Shown here: positions 35,482 through 44,573 of the stretch, one piece after another
How the letters are laid out: each line of letters begins with the position of its first letter
Position numbering within the stretch: position 1 is the stretch's first letter
Made by a program: the position numbers and the translations under genes
Notes under the pieces: generated by a model
What the model was told of the DNA's origin: nothing
The model's input: only the letters and a program-made list of their open reading frames with translations
The model's database searches: none
NCBI GenBank assembly: GCA_016711405.1
Contig: JADJSZ010000017.1
Coordinates: 39,771-103,770 of the forward strand
Reading direction: 5' to 3'
DNA: 64,000 nt
Source of the DNA: Candidatus Hadersleviella danica
GTDB taxonomy: Bacteria > Chloroflexota > Anaerolineae > Promineifilales > Promineifilaceae

Positions 35482-37089
35482 CTAATTCTTCCCCCCATCA
35501 TTATCCTGCTTGTTACTGCCCTTCTTCTCTTCTTCTTTTTTCAGCCGGTCTACCAAGCGGCGCACTTGGGCGGCCGTGGCATCGAGCTTGAACATTTTGT
35601 TGGGGTCGTTTTCTTGGGCCTCATCGGCCGTGCCTTTTTCTTTCTCATCACCCATCGAATCCTCCGTCAGACTGAGTACTACTTTGGCTTGCCGTTCGCG
35701 CAAACCATCCAATAACCAATCTCCCATCACCCGTGCATCGCCCGCATTGAGCGTAATCACCACATCATTGGCTTGCACTTGGTCGAGCAACAAACTCGTC
35801 GCCTGCGCCAATGCCCCGCCGTATTGCACGTTGGGGTGCTTGACCTGTTTGGCCACGCCTTCGGGGGTCAGCCCCAAGGTATCTCGCTCCCGGCTACGGT
35901 AAATATCGAGCACCACCACCCCATCGGCATCCTTAAAGCAGGTGGCAAAATCGGCCATCATCGCCTTGACCCGGCTGTAGGTGTGGGGTTGCCACACCGC
36001 CCACAGCCGTTGGCCGGGGTAGCGTTGCTTGGCGGCGGCCAATGTCGTTTTTATTTCGGTGGGGTGATGGGCGTAATCGTCCAACACCGTCACCCCTTGA
36101 ACTTGCCCCCGTAGCTCGAAACGCCGCTCCACGCCGGGGAAGTTGCCGAGGGCGCGGGCAATCGCCTCGAAGGGCAACCCCTCGTGCAAGGCCACGGCCA
36201 TCGCCGCCAGCGCATTGTTCACATTGTGGTCGCCCGCCACCTGCAAACTCACTTCGCCAATTGGCTCGAGGTTGAGGTCTACGCTGAAATCCACGCCGCC
36301 TTTGTCGTTCGGCCGTACATCTTGCGCCAAAAGCAAGTTTAAGCCCGGCATGGGGGTGATGGGGAAACCAATCCCATAGGCGTAGCGGGTTAGATTGGGA
36401 TTGACTTTGAGCAACCCCACAGCGTTGGCATCTTCGGCGCAAATCACCAAACAGCCATCGTCGGGCAGGAGCTTGGCAAATTCGACAAACGCTTGCTCGT
36501 AGCGGGCGCGGGTGGGGTAGCTGTCGGGGTGGTCGTATTCAATGTTGGTCACCACCCCGATTTTGGGGCGCAAACCCAAAAACATCTGGTCATATTCGTC
36601 GGCTTCGACGACGAAATGTTTGCCCGTGCCCGAACGGCCGTTGCTGTCCATCTTGGCCAGCGTGCCCCCCATAATCACCGTTGGGTCCAGTTCCGCCTCC
36701 AGCAAAATTTGGGCGACCATGCCCGTCGTCGTCGTTTTGCCATGCGTTCCCGTAATGGCAATGCCCGTGTTGTTGGTCATCAAACTGCCCAGCAAATCGC
36801 CCCGTTTGAGCAGGGGCACACCCAAGCGACGCGCTTCTTGCATCTCGGGGTTGTCTTCGGAGATGGCCGACGAGAGGACGACCATCTGTGCCCCGGTGAC
36901 ATTGCTGGCCCGATGCCCTTTGAAGATGTTGGCACCAGCTTGGTATAAATCGGCCGTGCGCTTGGTCAACGCCTCATCCGACCCCGAGACGCGAAAGCCC
37001 CGGTCGAGCAGAACTTGGGCAATAGCGGATAGCCCCGTACCACCGATGCCGATTAAATGGATATGTTTGCCTTTTTGTTTCTTGGTCAC
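35482..37089 (-). CDS. murC: UDP-N-acetylmuramate--L-alanine ligase with extended acidic tail
   Basis: First amino-acid-adding ligase of peptidoglycan synthesis. HLIGIGGTGLSAIAQVLLD at the N-terminus, ATP loop TGTHGKTTTTGMVAQ, FVVEADEYDQMFL and the hinge motif VLDDYAHHPTEIKTTL. At 535 residues it is about 70 longer than usual: after the normal end a charged helical tail (NDPNKMFKLDATAAQVRRLV and a Lys/Glu/Asp-rich end) is added. In frame and free of repeat sequence, the tail may be a protein-binding extension (inference). Start ATG 37089. Confidence 0.96.
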   Translation of the reverse strand: MTKKQKGKHIHLIGIGGTGLSAIAQVLLDRGFRVSGSDEALTKRTADLYQAGANIFKGHRASNVTGAQMVVLSSAISEDNPEMQEARRLGVPLLKRGDLLGSLMTNNTGIAITGTHGKTTTTGMVAQILLEAELDPTVIMGGTLAKMDSNGRSGTGKHFVVEADEYDQMFLGLRPKIGVVTNIEYDHPDSYPTRARYEQAFVEFAKLLPDDGCLVICAEDANAVGLLKVNPNLTRYAYGIGFPITPMPGLNLLLAQDVRPNDKGGVDFSVDLNLEPIGEVSLQVAGDHNVNNALAAMAVALHEGLPFEAIARALGNFPGVERRFELRGQVQGVTVLDDYAHHPTEIKTTLAAAKQRYPGQRLWAVWQPHTYSRVKAMMADFATCFKDADGVVVLDIYRSRERDTLGLTPEGVAKQVKHPNVQYGGALAQATSLLLDQVQANDVVITLNAGDARVMGDWLLDGLRERQAKVVLSLTEDSMGDEKEKGTADEAQENDPNKMFKLDATAAQVRRLVDRLKKEEEKKGSNKQDNDGGKN

Positions 37090-37266
37090 GGCTGGTTTCT
37101 CTAATAAGTGCTAAAAAAATACCTTATGTCCACATAGAATGATTATAGCCGTTCTTGGGCAATGCTGTCATTGTAGTCTTTTAGTCGGTCAGTCTTTCAG
37201 TCTCTCAGTCGGTCAGTCGGTCAGTCGGTTTTCATTCCGCAATCCCCATTCCCCATTCCGCATTCC
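37090..37266. repeat. Spacer with AGTCGGTCAGTC and CCCCATTCCGC repeats
   Basis: An A/T-rich 50 bases, then about nine units of GTCGGTCAGTC type and three of ATTCCGCAATCCCCATT type, up to the stop of cvpA. Confidence 0.75.
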
Positions 37267-37878
37267 CTAAATGAGGGCGATGATGACGATGAAGAAGGCC
37301 ACAAAGAAGAAAAGGAGCCACAGATTGGGGCCGATGAGGGCGAGGGGCAGGTATTGCACAACACCCATGTTGGTCGCATCCATCAACGGCCGCACAATGA
37401 GGTTGGCATCAAATGGGTAGGGTGTGTTGAGAGCGCGTTGGACATAGCCCGTGGGCGTGAGTTGGAACTCTAAGAACGACCAAATGCCGCCGATGACGAG
37501 ATAGCCATTTACCGCACCCAAAATAGCCCCGATGAAGCGACGCTGAAACCCTTCGCGCATTCGGTCGCCAAAGCGATTGCCCGCCACCCCTTCGGCCAGT
37601 TTGGCCACCACTTGGTAGCTGAAAAAGGCGATGGTGCAGTGGAAAATGAGCTGAGCGCGAAAAAAGGCTTGCTCGAGTTGGGTGCTGTCCAAAGGGGTTT
37701 CGGTGAAGGTGAACCCATTGACCAAGTTGTTAATAAAGGCGTACCCAAACTGGTTGAGGGCGGCGATGGAGGCGATAAGACCTGTCAAGGCCAAAACTTC
37801 GCGTTGCCAGCCCCGCAAGGAGCCGACAAGGGCGAAGAAAATTATCATCATGTAGAAAATCCACTGTAAGCTAACCAT
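37267..37878 (-). CDS. CvpA-family membrane protein
   Basis: Membrane protein of 203 residues with four hydrophobic segments. The N-terminus LQWIFYMMIIFFALVGSLRGWQREVLALTGL is typical of CvpA/colicin V production family proteins (shown here over two motifs: a first helix, then LRGWQREVL). FGDRMREGFQRRFIGAILGAVNGYLVIGG is the conserved cytoplasmic/third-helix region with G-A-x-x-G. The family supports cell-envelope integrity, but its biochemical role is unsettled. Its place between murG and murC inside the division cluster suggests an envelope function here. Start ATG 37878. Confidence 0.75.
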   Translation of the reverse strand: MVSLQWIFYMMIIFFALVGSLRGWQREVLALTGLIASIAALNQFGYAFINNLVNGFTFTETPLDSTQLEQAFFRAQLIFHCTIAFFSYQVVAKLAEGVAGNRFGDRMREGFQRRFIGAILGAVNGYLVIGGIWSFLEFQLTPTGYVQRALNTPYPFDANLIVRPLMDATNMGVVQYLPLALIGPNLWLLFFFVAFFIVIIALI

Positions 37879-37934
37879 AGGTTTTAGCTGTTAGCTGTTA
37901 GCTATTAGCTGTCAGCCAAATTACCAATTACGAA

Positions 37935-39047
37935 TTACTTCCCACGACCCATGTCCAAAATTAACTCGGCCAAGGTGTGCGCGGCCGTAGGGTTGGCCAA
38001 TTTCTCGGCCGCTTGCGACATTTCGGCCAGCCGCGCCTTGTTGCCCAAGAGATTTAACACGGCCGTGTGCAACTCCGCCATCAGCAGTTCATCTTCTAAA
38101 CGCACGGCCGCACCCCGCCCCACCAAATAATCGGCGTTGATTTTTTGGGTGCGCCAAGCGTACGGGTAGGGCACAAGAATGGCGGGTGTGCCGAATAACG
38201 GCCCTTCGCCCAACATGCTCGCCCCGCCACGGGCGACGATTAAATCGGCCGCCGCAAACCCCGCCCCCATCTCCTCGTGCAGATAAGGGTACGGCCGATA
38301 ATAGCGGCGCAACTCGGGCGGCAATTGCTCGGCAGTCGCGGCCACCTCATCCCAGCCGAGTTGGCCCGAGACGTGGATGACCTGTATGTGGGCTAAATAA
38401 GTTGTTAAATGAGCCAGCACAGCACGGTTGATGCTCTGTGCGCCACGACTGCCGCCGAAAACAAAGAGGGTCGGCCGTTCAGTCGTTAAGTCAAATGTGG
38501 CCAGTGCGTCGGCTTTGGCCATGTGGCTGGCCGCCACCAATTCTGCCCGCACGGGGTAGCCCGTGCCCACCACCTGCCGCTGGTAAGGAAAATAGTCGGC
38601 CGATGCGGCGAAGCTGGCGGCGACGATGTTCACCAAGCGGCCGATGGCCCGCACGGCCGTGCCCGGCTCTAAGTCGGGCAAAAACACGAGGCGGGGGATG
38701 CGCCGCAACCACGCCGCGACCACCACAGGGACACTCATGTAGCCACCTGTGACCATGACCACATCGGGCCGAAAACGGCGCATGATGCGGAGCGAGGAGC
38801 CGACGCTCCACAGGAGTTTGAGGCTGTTTTTAACGGCCGTGCCCCGTGGCACACCCACAATCCCCCCGCCCGCGATGCACTCGAGGCGCAACCCTGCGCG
38901 GGGGATAATCTGCTCTTCGATTTCGCCCTTCACCCCCACCCACAACAGGTCAGCGGGGGTTAGGCCGAGTTGTTGCAGTTCAGTCACGGCCGCTAGGGCG
39001 GGGTAAATTCCCCCGCCTGTTCCGCCGGCGCATATCAATAGCTTCAA
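37935..39047 (-). CDS. murG: UDP-GlcNAc:lipid I N-acetylglucosaminyltransferase
   Basis: GT-B enzyme that makes lipid II at the inner membrane face, 370 residues. KLLICAGGTGGGIYPALAAV is the N-terminal G-loop (GGTGGHxxP with Ile in place of His). LFVFGGSRGAQSINRAVL is the UDP-GlcNAc G-loop. ADLIVARGGASMLGEGPLFG contains the sugar-binding Gly-Ala-Ser/Glu region. The Ile for His in the first loop is unusual and worth noting. Start ATG 39047 lies 68 bases inside the end of ftsW, so the two are translationally coupled. Confidence 0.95.
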   Translation of the reverse strand: MKLLICAGGTGGGIYPALAAVTELQQLGLTPADLLWVGVKGEIEEQIIPRAGLRLECIAGGGIVGVPRGTAVKNSLKLLWSVGSSLRIMRRFRPDVVMVTGGYMSVPVVVAAWLRRIPRLVFLPDLEPGTAVRAIGRLVNIVAASFAASADYFPYQRQVVGTGYPVRAELVAASHMAKADALATFDLTTERPTLFVFGGSRGAQSINRAVLAHLTTYLAHIQVIHVSGQLGWDEVAATAEQLPPELRRYYRPYPYLHEEMGAGFAAADLIVARGGASMLGEGPLFGTPAILVPYPYAWRTQKINADYLVGRGAAVRLEDELLMAELHTAVLNLLGNKARLAEMSQAAEKLANPTAAHTLAELILDMGRGK

Positions 39048-40328
39048 GATTAAACTCCGTGTCCATGTGCATCGCCACCAAGGTGGGGTCGGGTTCAGAT
39101 GGGTCGGCCGTAGGGGTGGCTGGGCGTTCGCGCACCCGCTGGGCAGGTTCTGCCCTAAGCGTGTCTTGCTGGCGCAACTCTTGCCGCCGCGCTTCGCGGC
39201 TCATGGCCGCATCACGGGAGATGTTGAGGAGGATGGCCATGCCAATAATGGAAATGGTAAACGAAGTGCCCCCATAGCTGAGGAAGGGCAAGGGCATCCC
39301 CGTGAAGGGCATAACGGCCGTGATAACGGCCAAATTGATGAGGGCTTGATACGCCATCCAGCATGTTAGCCCCATTGCTAAGAGTGCGCCGTAACTATCC
39401 CGTGCATTTTTAGCCGTCACCAAGCCGCGCCAAATCAGCATCACAAACAAGCCAATAATAAAGAGCGTACCCATCAGCCCTAACTCTTCGCCTGCCACGG
39501 CAAACACGCCGTCGGTGTGGGCCACGGGCAGGGGGCCGAATTTTTGGGTGCTACGGCCGAGGCCCACCCCAAACCAGCCGCCCGACCCCAAAGCAATCAG
39601 CGATTGTTGCACTTGCCAATGGGCTTGGGTGGGGTCTTGGATGGTGGTGGTGTATGAATCCACCCGTTCGCGAGCGTGGGGCAGGGTGAAGATAATGAGC
39701 AGGAAAGCGGCCGTGCCAATCAGCCCGGCAATGGTGAATTGGCGCAATCGGCCCCACCAATAAAAAACATGGTCAGGCTAATCATGGCAATCAGCGCGGC
39801 CGTGCTGACATCGGGCTGTTGCACAATAAGGCCACACACGATGCCTGTGATAATCGAGAAGGGCAACAAGCCATAGGTCAGGTTGCGGATGCGCTCACCT
39901 TTGCTGGAAAGCCAGTGGGCGATGTACAAAATCGTGGCCAATTTGGCAATTTCACTCGGCTGGTAAGAGCCTTCGCTGAGACCGCGTGTAGCCCCGAGAA
40001 TAGATTCGCCGAAGAAGAGCAGGAAGATGAGCAAGCCAATCGTTCCCAACAAGATGAGTACGGAGAAACGGCGCAAGATGTGGTAGTCGAACTGCATGAC
40101 CCCCACGGCCGCGACCAACCCCAGCCCACCAGCCATCAGTTGGCGGCGAAAATAGAAGGTCACATCGTCCTGAAAGCGGAAGCCGTAGTCGAAGGTGGTG
40201 CTATACACCATGAGCAACCCCATGACCAGCAACCCCAGCAGAGCCAGCACCAACCAATAATCAAATTGGAAGCGCAAATTCGGCCGTACCTTATTCGTTT
40301 GTCTGCGGATGACGTTGATTGTTTGCAT
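38980..40328 (-). CDS. ftsW: SEDS peptidoglycan polymerase FtsW, frameshifted
   Basis: Septal lipid II polymerase, about 450 residues, in two frames: 40328-39760 (FDYWLVLALLGLLVMGLLMV; SYQPSEIAKLATILYIAHWL, the conserved PSE motif) and about 39755-38980 (MRQFTIAGLIGTAAFLLI; QVQQSLIALGSGGWFGVGLG; AVAGEELGLMGTLFIIGLF; SYGGTSFTISIIGMAIL, with the FtsW/RodA S-Y-G-G-T-S signature). Adding one C at GGGGCC near 39755 joins them as GGARLRQFTIAG. A hydrophilic C-terminal tail of about 70 residues overlaps the murG start. The partner transpeptidase is FtsI, encoded upstream in the cluster. Confidence 0.93.
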
Positions 40329-40404
40329 AAGAATTCAGGATTGCGGATTGCGGAATGCGGATGCGGATGCGGAAACGCCGCACCCACTCACTAACCACTA
40401 CTCA
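40329..40404. repeat. Spacer with GGATTGCGGAATGCGGATGCG and CACTAACCACT repeats
   Basis: Two families back to back between murD and ftsW. Confidence 0.7.
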
Positions 40405-41740
40405 CTAACCACTAGCCACTAACTGCCTAAACAACTCCCCCCGTTCAGCAAAATCTCGAAACGCATCATAACTGGTGCCGCCGGGGGAGAGGAGGACGAC
40501 ATCGCCGGGGGTGGCGTGGGCGGTGGCGAGTTGCACAGCTTCGGCTAGATTGGCGGCACGGCCGACGGCCGTAAAATCATCGCCCAACTTCTCGGCCAGT
40601 AAATCGGCCAATGCCCCGAACAAAACCACATATTTGACTCGTTGGCGCACCACCTGCGCCCACTCCTCCCAGACCATGTCTTTGTCTTTGCCGCCCGCCA
40701 GCAAAATGATGGGTTCGTGGACGGCCGCGATGCCCGCAAGGGCGCGTTCGGGGGCGGTGGCAATCGAATCGTTGATGTATTGCACCCCGTTTTTGGTGGC
40801 CACCAGTTCCAGCCGGTGTTCCACCCCGCCAAAGGTGCGAATGACTTCGCGCATGGCGGCCGTGGGCAATCCCACGCTGTCGGCCAAGGTGCAAGCGGCC
40901 AAGATGTTGAGCAGGTTATGCGCCCCACGCAAGCGCACCTCGGCCGTGGGGCAGACGGCCGTCTCACTCCCCCGCCCATCCGCCAACCAGATTTGGCCAT
41001 CGCGGATAAACGCCCCGTCGGCCACGGGTTGGTGCTGGCTGAAGAGGCGCAAAACGGCCGCGCACCAATCCTTGCAACGCCATCGCTCCAGCATCGTCGG
41101 CGCAGAGAACGGCCGTGTCCACCCCCGTTTGGTGGCGCACAATGTTGGCCTTGGCCGCGCTATAGGTGGCCATCGTCTTGTGCCTATCCAAATGGTTGGG
41201 GGTGATGTTCAACACTGCCGCCACCTCGGGACTTCTGTCCCACAATTCTAATTGGAAACTCGATAATTCCTGCACGACCACATCGCTGGGGGTCATCTCG
41301 GCCAAATCGCCAATGAGCGGACGGCCAATGTTGCCGCCGACCCATGTGCGCCGCACGGCCGTTTGCCCCATCAAGCCCACCAACGTCGTCGTCGTCGTTT
41401 TACCCGCCGAACCTGTGATGCCAATCGTCGGGGCGGGGCAACGGCGGGTAAATTCCAGCGAGTCGTTGGTCAGGCGAATGCCTCGGGCGACGGCCGCTTG
41501 CGCCAGCGGCCCATCGGCGGGCACGCCACCGCTGAGAGCCAGCACGTCTACACCGTCCAACATGCTCTCGGGGTGGCCGCCCAGCACGTAGGTGATGGGT
41601 AAATCGGCCAATTCGGCGAGGTCGGTTGTTAACTGTGCGGCCGTGCGCTGGTCCGAAATCGTCACCCGCCACCCCTCGCCCACGGCAAACCGGGCTAGTG
41701 CTTTGCCCTGCCGGGCGAGACCGAGGATGAGGAGGTGCAT
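40405..41740 (-). CDS. murD: UDP-MurNAc-L-alanine--D-glutamate ligase, frameshifted
   Basis: Second amino-acid-adding ligase, about 445 residues. ATG 41740 opens MHLLILGLARQGKALARFAV. ATP loop GITGSAGKTTTTTLVGL; ELSSFQLELW and NITPNHLDRHKTM are strong MurD motifs. The frame breaks near 41055-41075 in a T4 run (GRF reads on as VLRLFSQHQPVADGAF), after which GAHNLLNILAACTLAD, YINDSIATAPERALAGIAA and LLLSPGGTSYDAF-type motifs end the protein at 40405. The frame upstream of 41740 is a shadow of mraY and is left out. Confidence 0.94.
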
Positions 41741-41793
41741 AGGAGTGCTGAGTGCTGCTGAGTGCTGAGCGGCTAAACACTCAGCACTTAGCA
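41741..41793. repeat. AGTGCTGAGTGCTGCTGAGTGC / GCACTTAGCACTAA spacer hairpin
   Basis: AGTGCTGAGTGCTGCTGAGTG faces CACTCAGCACTTAGCAC around CGGCT, a hairpin that reaches the mraY stop codon. Confidence 0.75.
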
Positions 41794-42795
41794 CTAAATA
41801 AGTGCTAGAGCGATGCCGACCATGGCCGCCAAAATGCCGATGAGCCACCAGCGTTGCACAATTTGAGTTTCGCTCCAACCGAGCTGGACGAAGTGGTTGT
41901 GCAGGGGAGCCATGCGGAACGGCCGCCAATCGCGCCCTAAATAGCGGCGGGTGAGCACGGCCGAGGAGACTTGCAACATGACCGATAACGTTGTCACCAC
42001 AGGAATGACGGCGATAATCGGCAAAATGAACCATTGGTTGGTCATCAGGGCGACCACGCCCAACGCACCGCCCAACGCCTGCGACCCCACATCGCCCATG
42101 AACATTTGGGCGGGGTGGGCGTTGTACCACAGAAAGGCGAAGCACGCGCCGACGGTGATGAAGCAGAAAGTAATCAAAAAGCTTTGCCCTTGCACCGAGG
42201 CGATGATGCCGTAGGCGGCGAAGGCGGTGGCACTAATCATGCCTGCCAAACCATCCAAACCATCCACAAAGTTAACGGCATTGGCGGTGCCCGCAATGAT
42301 AAAGGCGGCCACGGGCAGGTAAAACCAGCCGATGTCGAGCAAAAAAGGCACGGTGGGAATGGCGAGGTAGCCGTGCCCCCGGTTGGTAATCCAATACAAA
42401 ATGGCGGCGGCCATGATGGCGATGATGGCCTGATAGACAATTTTGTAACGAGCCAACATGCCGATGCCCGGCCGTTGCCGAATCCCCTGATAATCGTCTA
42501 TGCCCCCCAAAACCGCATAGGCCAGCATGACGGCCACGGGGATGACAAAGCTCTCGGCGATTTCGATTTGCTTGACGATTTGCACCACGTTGACCACCAA
42601 GCTGATGAGCAAGACCCAGATGATAATCAGGATGCCGCCCATCGCGGGCGTGCCCATTTTGGTCATGTGGGATTGCGGCCCTTCGATGCGAATCTGCTTG
42701 CCCAGCTTGAGCCGGCGCATCAGTTCGACGAAGGGGCTACCCCAAATGATAGCCAATAGGAAGGTGATTCCACCTGCGGTGAGGGCGAAGGGCAT
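41794..42795 (-). CDS. mraY: Phospho-N-acetylmuramoyl-pentapeptide transferase
   Basis: Polytopic enzyme that makes lipid I, 333 residues, about ten membrane helices. IEGPQSHMTKMGTPAMGGIL is the conserved first cytoplasmic loop, YAVLGGIDDYQGIRQRPGIG holds the Asp-Asp active-site pair, NAVNFVDGLDGLAGMISATA the second Asp cluster, and FMGDVGSQALGGALG the later Asp motif; PLHNHFVQLGWSETQIV has the HxH-type loop. Start ATG 42795 (MPFALTAGGITFL) is chosen because the frame above it is repeat sequence. Confidence 0.97.
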   Translation of the reverse strand: MPFALTAGGITFLLAIIWGSPFVELMRRLKLGKQIRIEGPQSHMTKMGTPAMGGILIIIWVLLISLVVNVVQIVKQIEIAESFVIPVAVMLAYAVLGGIDDYQGIRQRPGIGMLARYKIVYQAIIAIMAAAILYWITNRGHGYLAIPTVPFLLDIGWFYLPVAAFIIAGTANAVNFVDGLDGLAGMISATAFAAYGIIASVQGQSFLITFCFITVGACFAFLWYNAHPAQMFMGDVGSQALGGALGVVALMTNQWFILPIIAVIPVVTTLSVMLQVSSAVLTRRYLGRDWRPFRMAPLHNHFVQLGWSETQIVQRWWLIGILAAMVGIALALI

Positions 42796-42826
42796 GACAG
42801 TGGTGAGTGGCGAGTGATTAGTGGTT

Positions 42827-42887
42827 AGTAGGGGCAACCCTTGTGGTTGCCCAGAGCTAGAGGGCAACCACAAGGGTTGCCCCTACT
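42827..42887. repeat. 26-bp perfect inverted repeat between mraY and murF
   Basis: Arms 42827-42852 and 42862-42887 (AGTAGGGGCAACCCTTGTGG... and its exact complement) with a 9-base loop. It reaches into the last codons and the stop of murF. This GGGCAACC-type palindrome resembles dispersed small palindromes seen in many Chloroflexi and cyanobacteria. Confidence 0.9.
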
Positions 42888-44295
42888 GTTCAAGGTTCAT
42901 TGTTAATTGATTAACGATGCGATCCAATCGTGCGCCGAGGGAGCCTTTGACGAGGACGAAATCGCGGGGTTGGATGAGGTCGCGCAGGAGGGCCACGGCC
43001 GCATCTGTTCCTTCCACCAAATGCACCTGTTGGGGAGCCATGCCCCCTGCCAGCGCCGCTTCGCCAATGAGACGGCCGAGCGGCCCCACCGCCACCAATT
43101 CATCGGCGACGCTCATCGCCCGTTGGCCAACGAGTTTGTGGGCGGGTATTTCGGCCGTGCCTAGCTCGAGCATATCCCCCAACACGGCGATTTTTCTGCC
43201 GTCCATCTCGGCCAACAAATTTAGGGCGGCAATGACCGAATCGGGGCTGGCGTTATAGGTGTCGTCTAAAATAATCGAATTGCGCGGGCCAACGGCCGTG
43301 ACCAGCCGCAACTGGTTTTGCGCTGTCTGCAAACCGCGCACAATCTCTTCCCAGTGCATCCCCTCGGCCACGCCTGCTGATGCTGAAGCCAAAGCGGTGT
43401 GAACACTGTGGCGGCCGAGCAGGGGCAGGTGGACATGCCACGCTTGCCCCTCGTGGTGGATGGTGCAACGCACCCCCGATAGACCCTGCGATTCGATGTT
43501 ATCGGCCCAAATATCGGCCGTGGGGGAGAGGCCATAGGTGAGGACGCGAGCTGAGGTGTGGTTGGCCATGCCCAACACCAACGGGTCATCGGCGTTCAGG
43601 ATGGCCACCCCATCAGCGGGCAACGCTTCCACCAATTCTCGTTTGGCGGCGACGATGTTTTCCATGCTCCCCAGCCGGGAGAGGTGGACGGGGCCGATTT
43701 TGGTGACGATGCCGATGTGCGGCTGGGCAATCTCACACAAGGTGGCGATTTCACCGATGGCGTACATGCCCATTTCCAGCACGGCGTGGGTGTGTTCGGG
43801 GCGCAAATCATTGAGCAAGGTCAGGGGCAAGCCGATTTCGTTGTTGCGGTTGCCCATGCTTTTGAGGGTGGCGAATTTTTGTTGCCACACGGCCGCCACC
43901 ACCTCTTTGGTGGATGTTTTGCCAATGCTCCCCGTCACCCCGACCACACGCAAATCGAATTGGGTGCGCCAGTAGCGGGCGATTTGTTGCAGGGCGCGTT
44001 CGCAGTTTTCCACCAAGATGCAGTAGGGAGATTGCGGATTGGGGATTGGGGATTGCGGAATGGCGTGGATGGTGGGGAACCCTTCGATGGGGCGTTGGAC
44101 GAGGGCCACGGCCGCGCCCCGCGCAAATGCATCGTCCACATAGTTGTGCCCATCCACTTGCTCGCCGGGGAAGGCCACGAAGAGGGAGCCGGGCACGGCC
44201 GTGCGGCTATTCACCACCACACAGCTCACGGCCGTGCCCAAATGGGCAAGGCTTTGATGGCCAAAAGCGGCAAAAATGTGTCCTTGGGTAAGCAT
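42883..44295 (-). CDS. murF: UDP-MurNAc-tripeptide--D-Ala-D-Ala ligase with repeat-encoded insert
   Basis: Last cytoplasmic ligase, adding D-Ala-D-Ala, 470 residues. SCVVVNSRTAVPGSLFVAFP and FVDGHNYVDDAFARGAAVAL (approximate N-domain), ATP loop GVTGSIGKTSTKEVVAAVW, ILDDTYNASPDSVIAALNLL and AVLGDMLELG are firm MurF motifs. Between the N-terminal domain and LVENCERALQQIARYWR sits AIPQSPIPNPQSP, encoded by the GGATTGGGGATTG repeat family (44027-44063) that otherwise fills spacers; the insertion keeps the frame. Start ATG 44295. Its stop codon lies in the inverted repeat before mraY. Confidence 0.95.
   Translation of the reverse strand: MLTQGHIFAAFGHQSLAHLGTAVSCVVVNSRTAVPGSLFVAFPGEQVDGHNYVDDAFARGAAVALVQRPIEGFPTIHAIPQSPIPNPQSPYCILVENCERALQQIARYWRTQFDLRVVGVTGSIGKTSTKEVVAAVWQQKFATLKSMGNRNNEIGLPLTLLNDLRPEHTHAVLEMGMYAIGEIATLCEIAQPHIGIVTKIGPVHLSRLGSMENIVAAKRELVEALPADGVAILNADDPLVLGMANHTSARVLTYGLSPTADIWADNIESQGLSGVRCTIHHEGQAWHVHLPLLGRHSVHTALASASAGVAEGMHWEEIVRGLQTAQNQLRLVTAVGPRNSIILDDTYNASPDSVIAALNLLAEMDGRKIAVLGDMLELGTAEIPAHKLVGQRAMSVADELVAVGPLGRLIGEAALAGGMAPQQVHLVEGTDAAVALLRDLIQPRDFVLVKGSLGARLDRIVNQLTMNLEQ
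44027..44063. repeat. Spacer-type repeat inside the murF coding region
   Basis: Plus strand ATTGCGGATTGGGGATTGGGG then ATTGCGGAATGG, the same units as the spacers at 16460-16490, 22700-22735 and 30905-30985. Translated on the minus strand as IPQSPIPNPQSP within murF. Confidence 0.85.
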
Positions 44296-44348
44296 TTTAG
44301 CGTGTCAGCATTTCAGCTTGTCAGCCACTACTCACTAACCACTAACCA
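44296..44348. repeat. CAGCATTTCAGCTTGTCAGC and CACTAACCACT spacer
   Basis: Two families adjoining, between the small ORF and murF. Confidence 0.7.
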
Positions 44349-44573
44349 CTACTCACTCACATATTTCCGCGCTTCACCCAGCACATCGGCCAAATGTTGC
44401 GCGTTTTGGTAGAGGGCATAAGCAATTTCTTTTTGGTGTTTGGTTAGAAAGCCAGCGCTTGGGTCAATTAGAAAGCCACTCATCCGCTGTACAACCTCGA
44501 GGGCTTCTTCCGTTTCGCGCACAATGGCACGCAAAACTTGGTCAGGGGGAAGGTGGCTAAACATGGAGGTCAT
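44349..44573 (-). CDS. Small protein of unknown function in the murE position
   Basis: A 74-residue predicted cytoplasmic helical protein: MTSMFSHLPPDQVLRAIVRE, then a mostly helical, Glu/Ala/Leu-rich sequence ending LADVLGEARKYVSE. ATG 44573 overlaps the ftsI stop (ATGA), so it is translated by coupling to ftsI. An alternative ATG is three codons later. I recognise no family. It stands exactly where murE is found in most dcw clusters, but is far too small to be a ligase. In frame with normal codon use, so I take it as real. Confidence 0.65.
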   Translation of the reverse strand: MTSMFSHLPPDQVLRAIVRETEEALEVVQRMSGFLIDPSAGFLTKHQKEIAYALYQNAQHLADVLGEARKYVSE

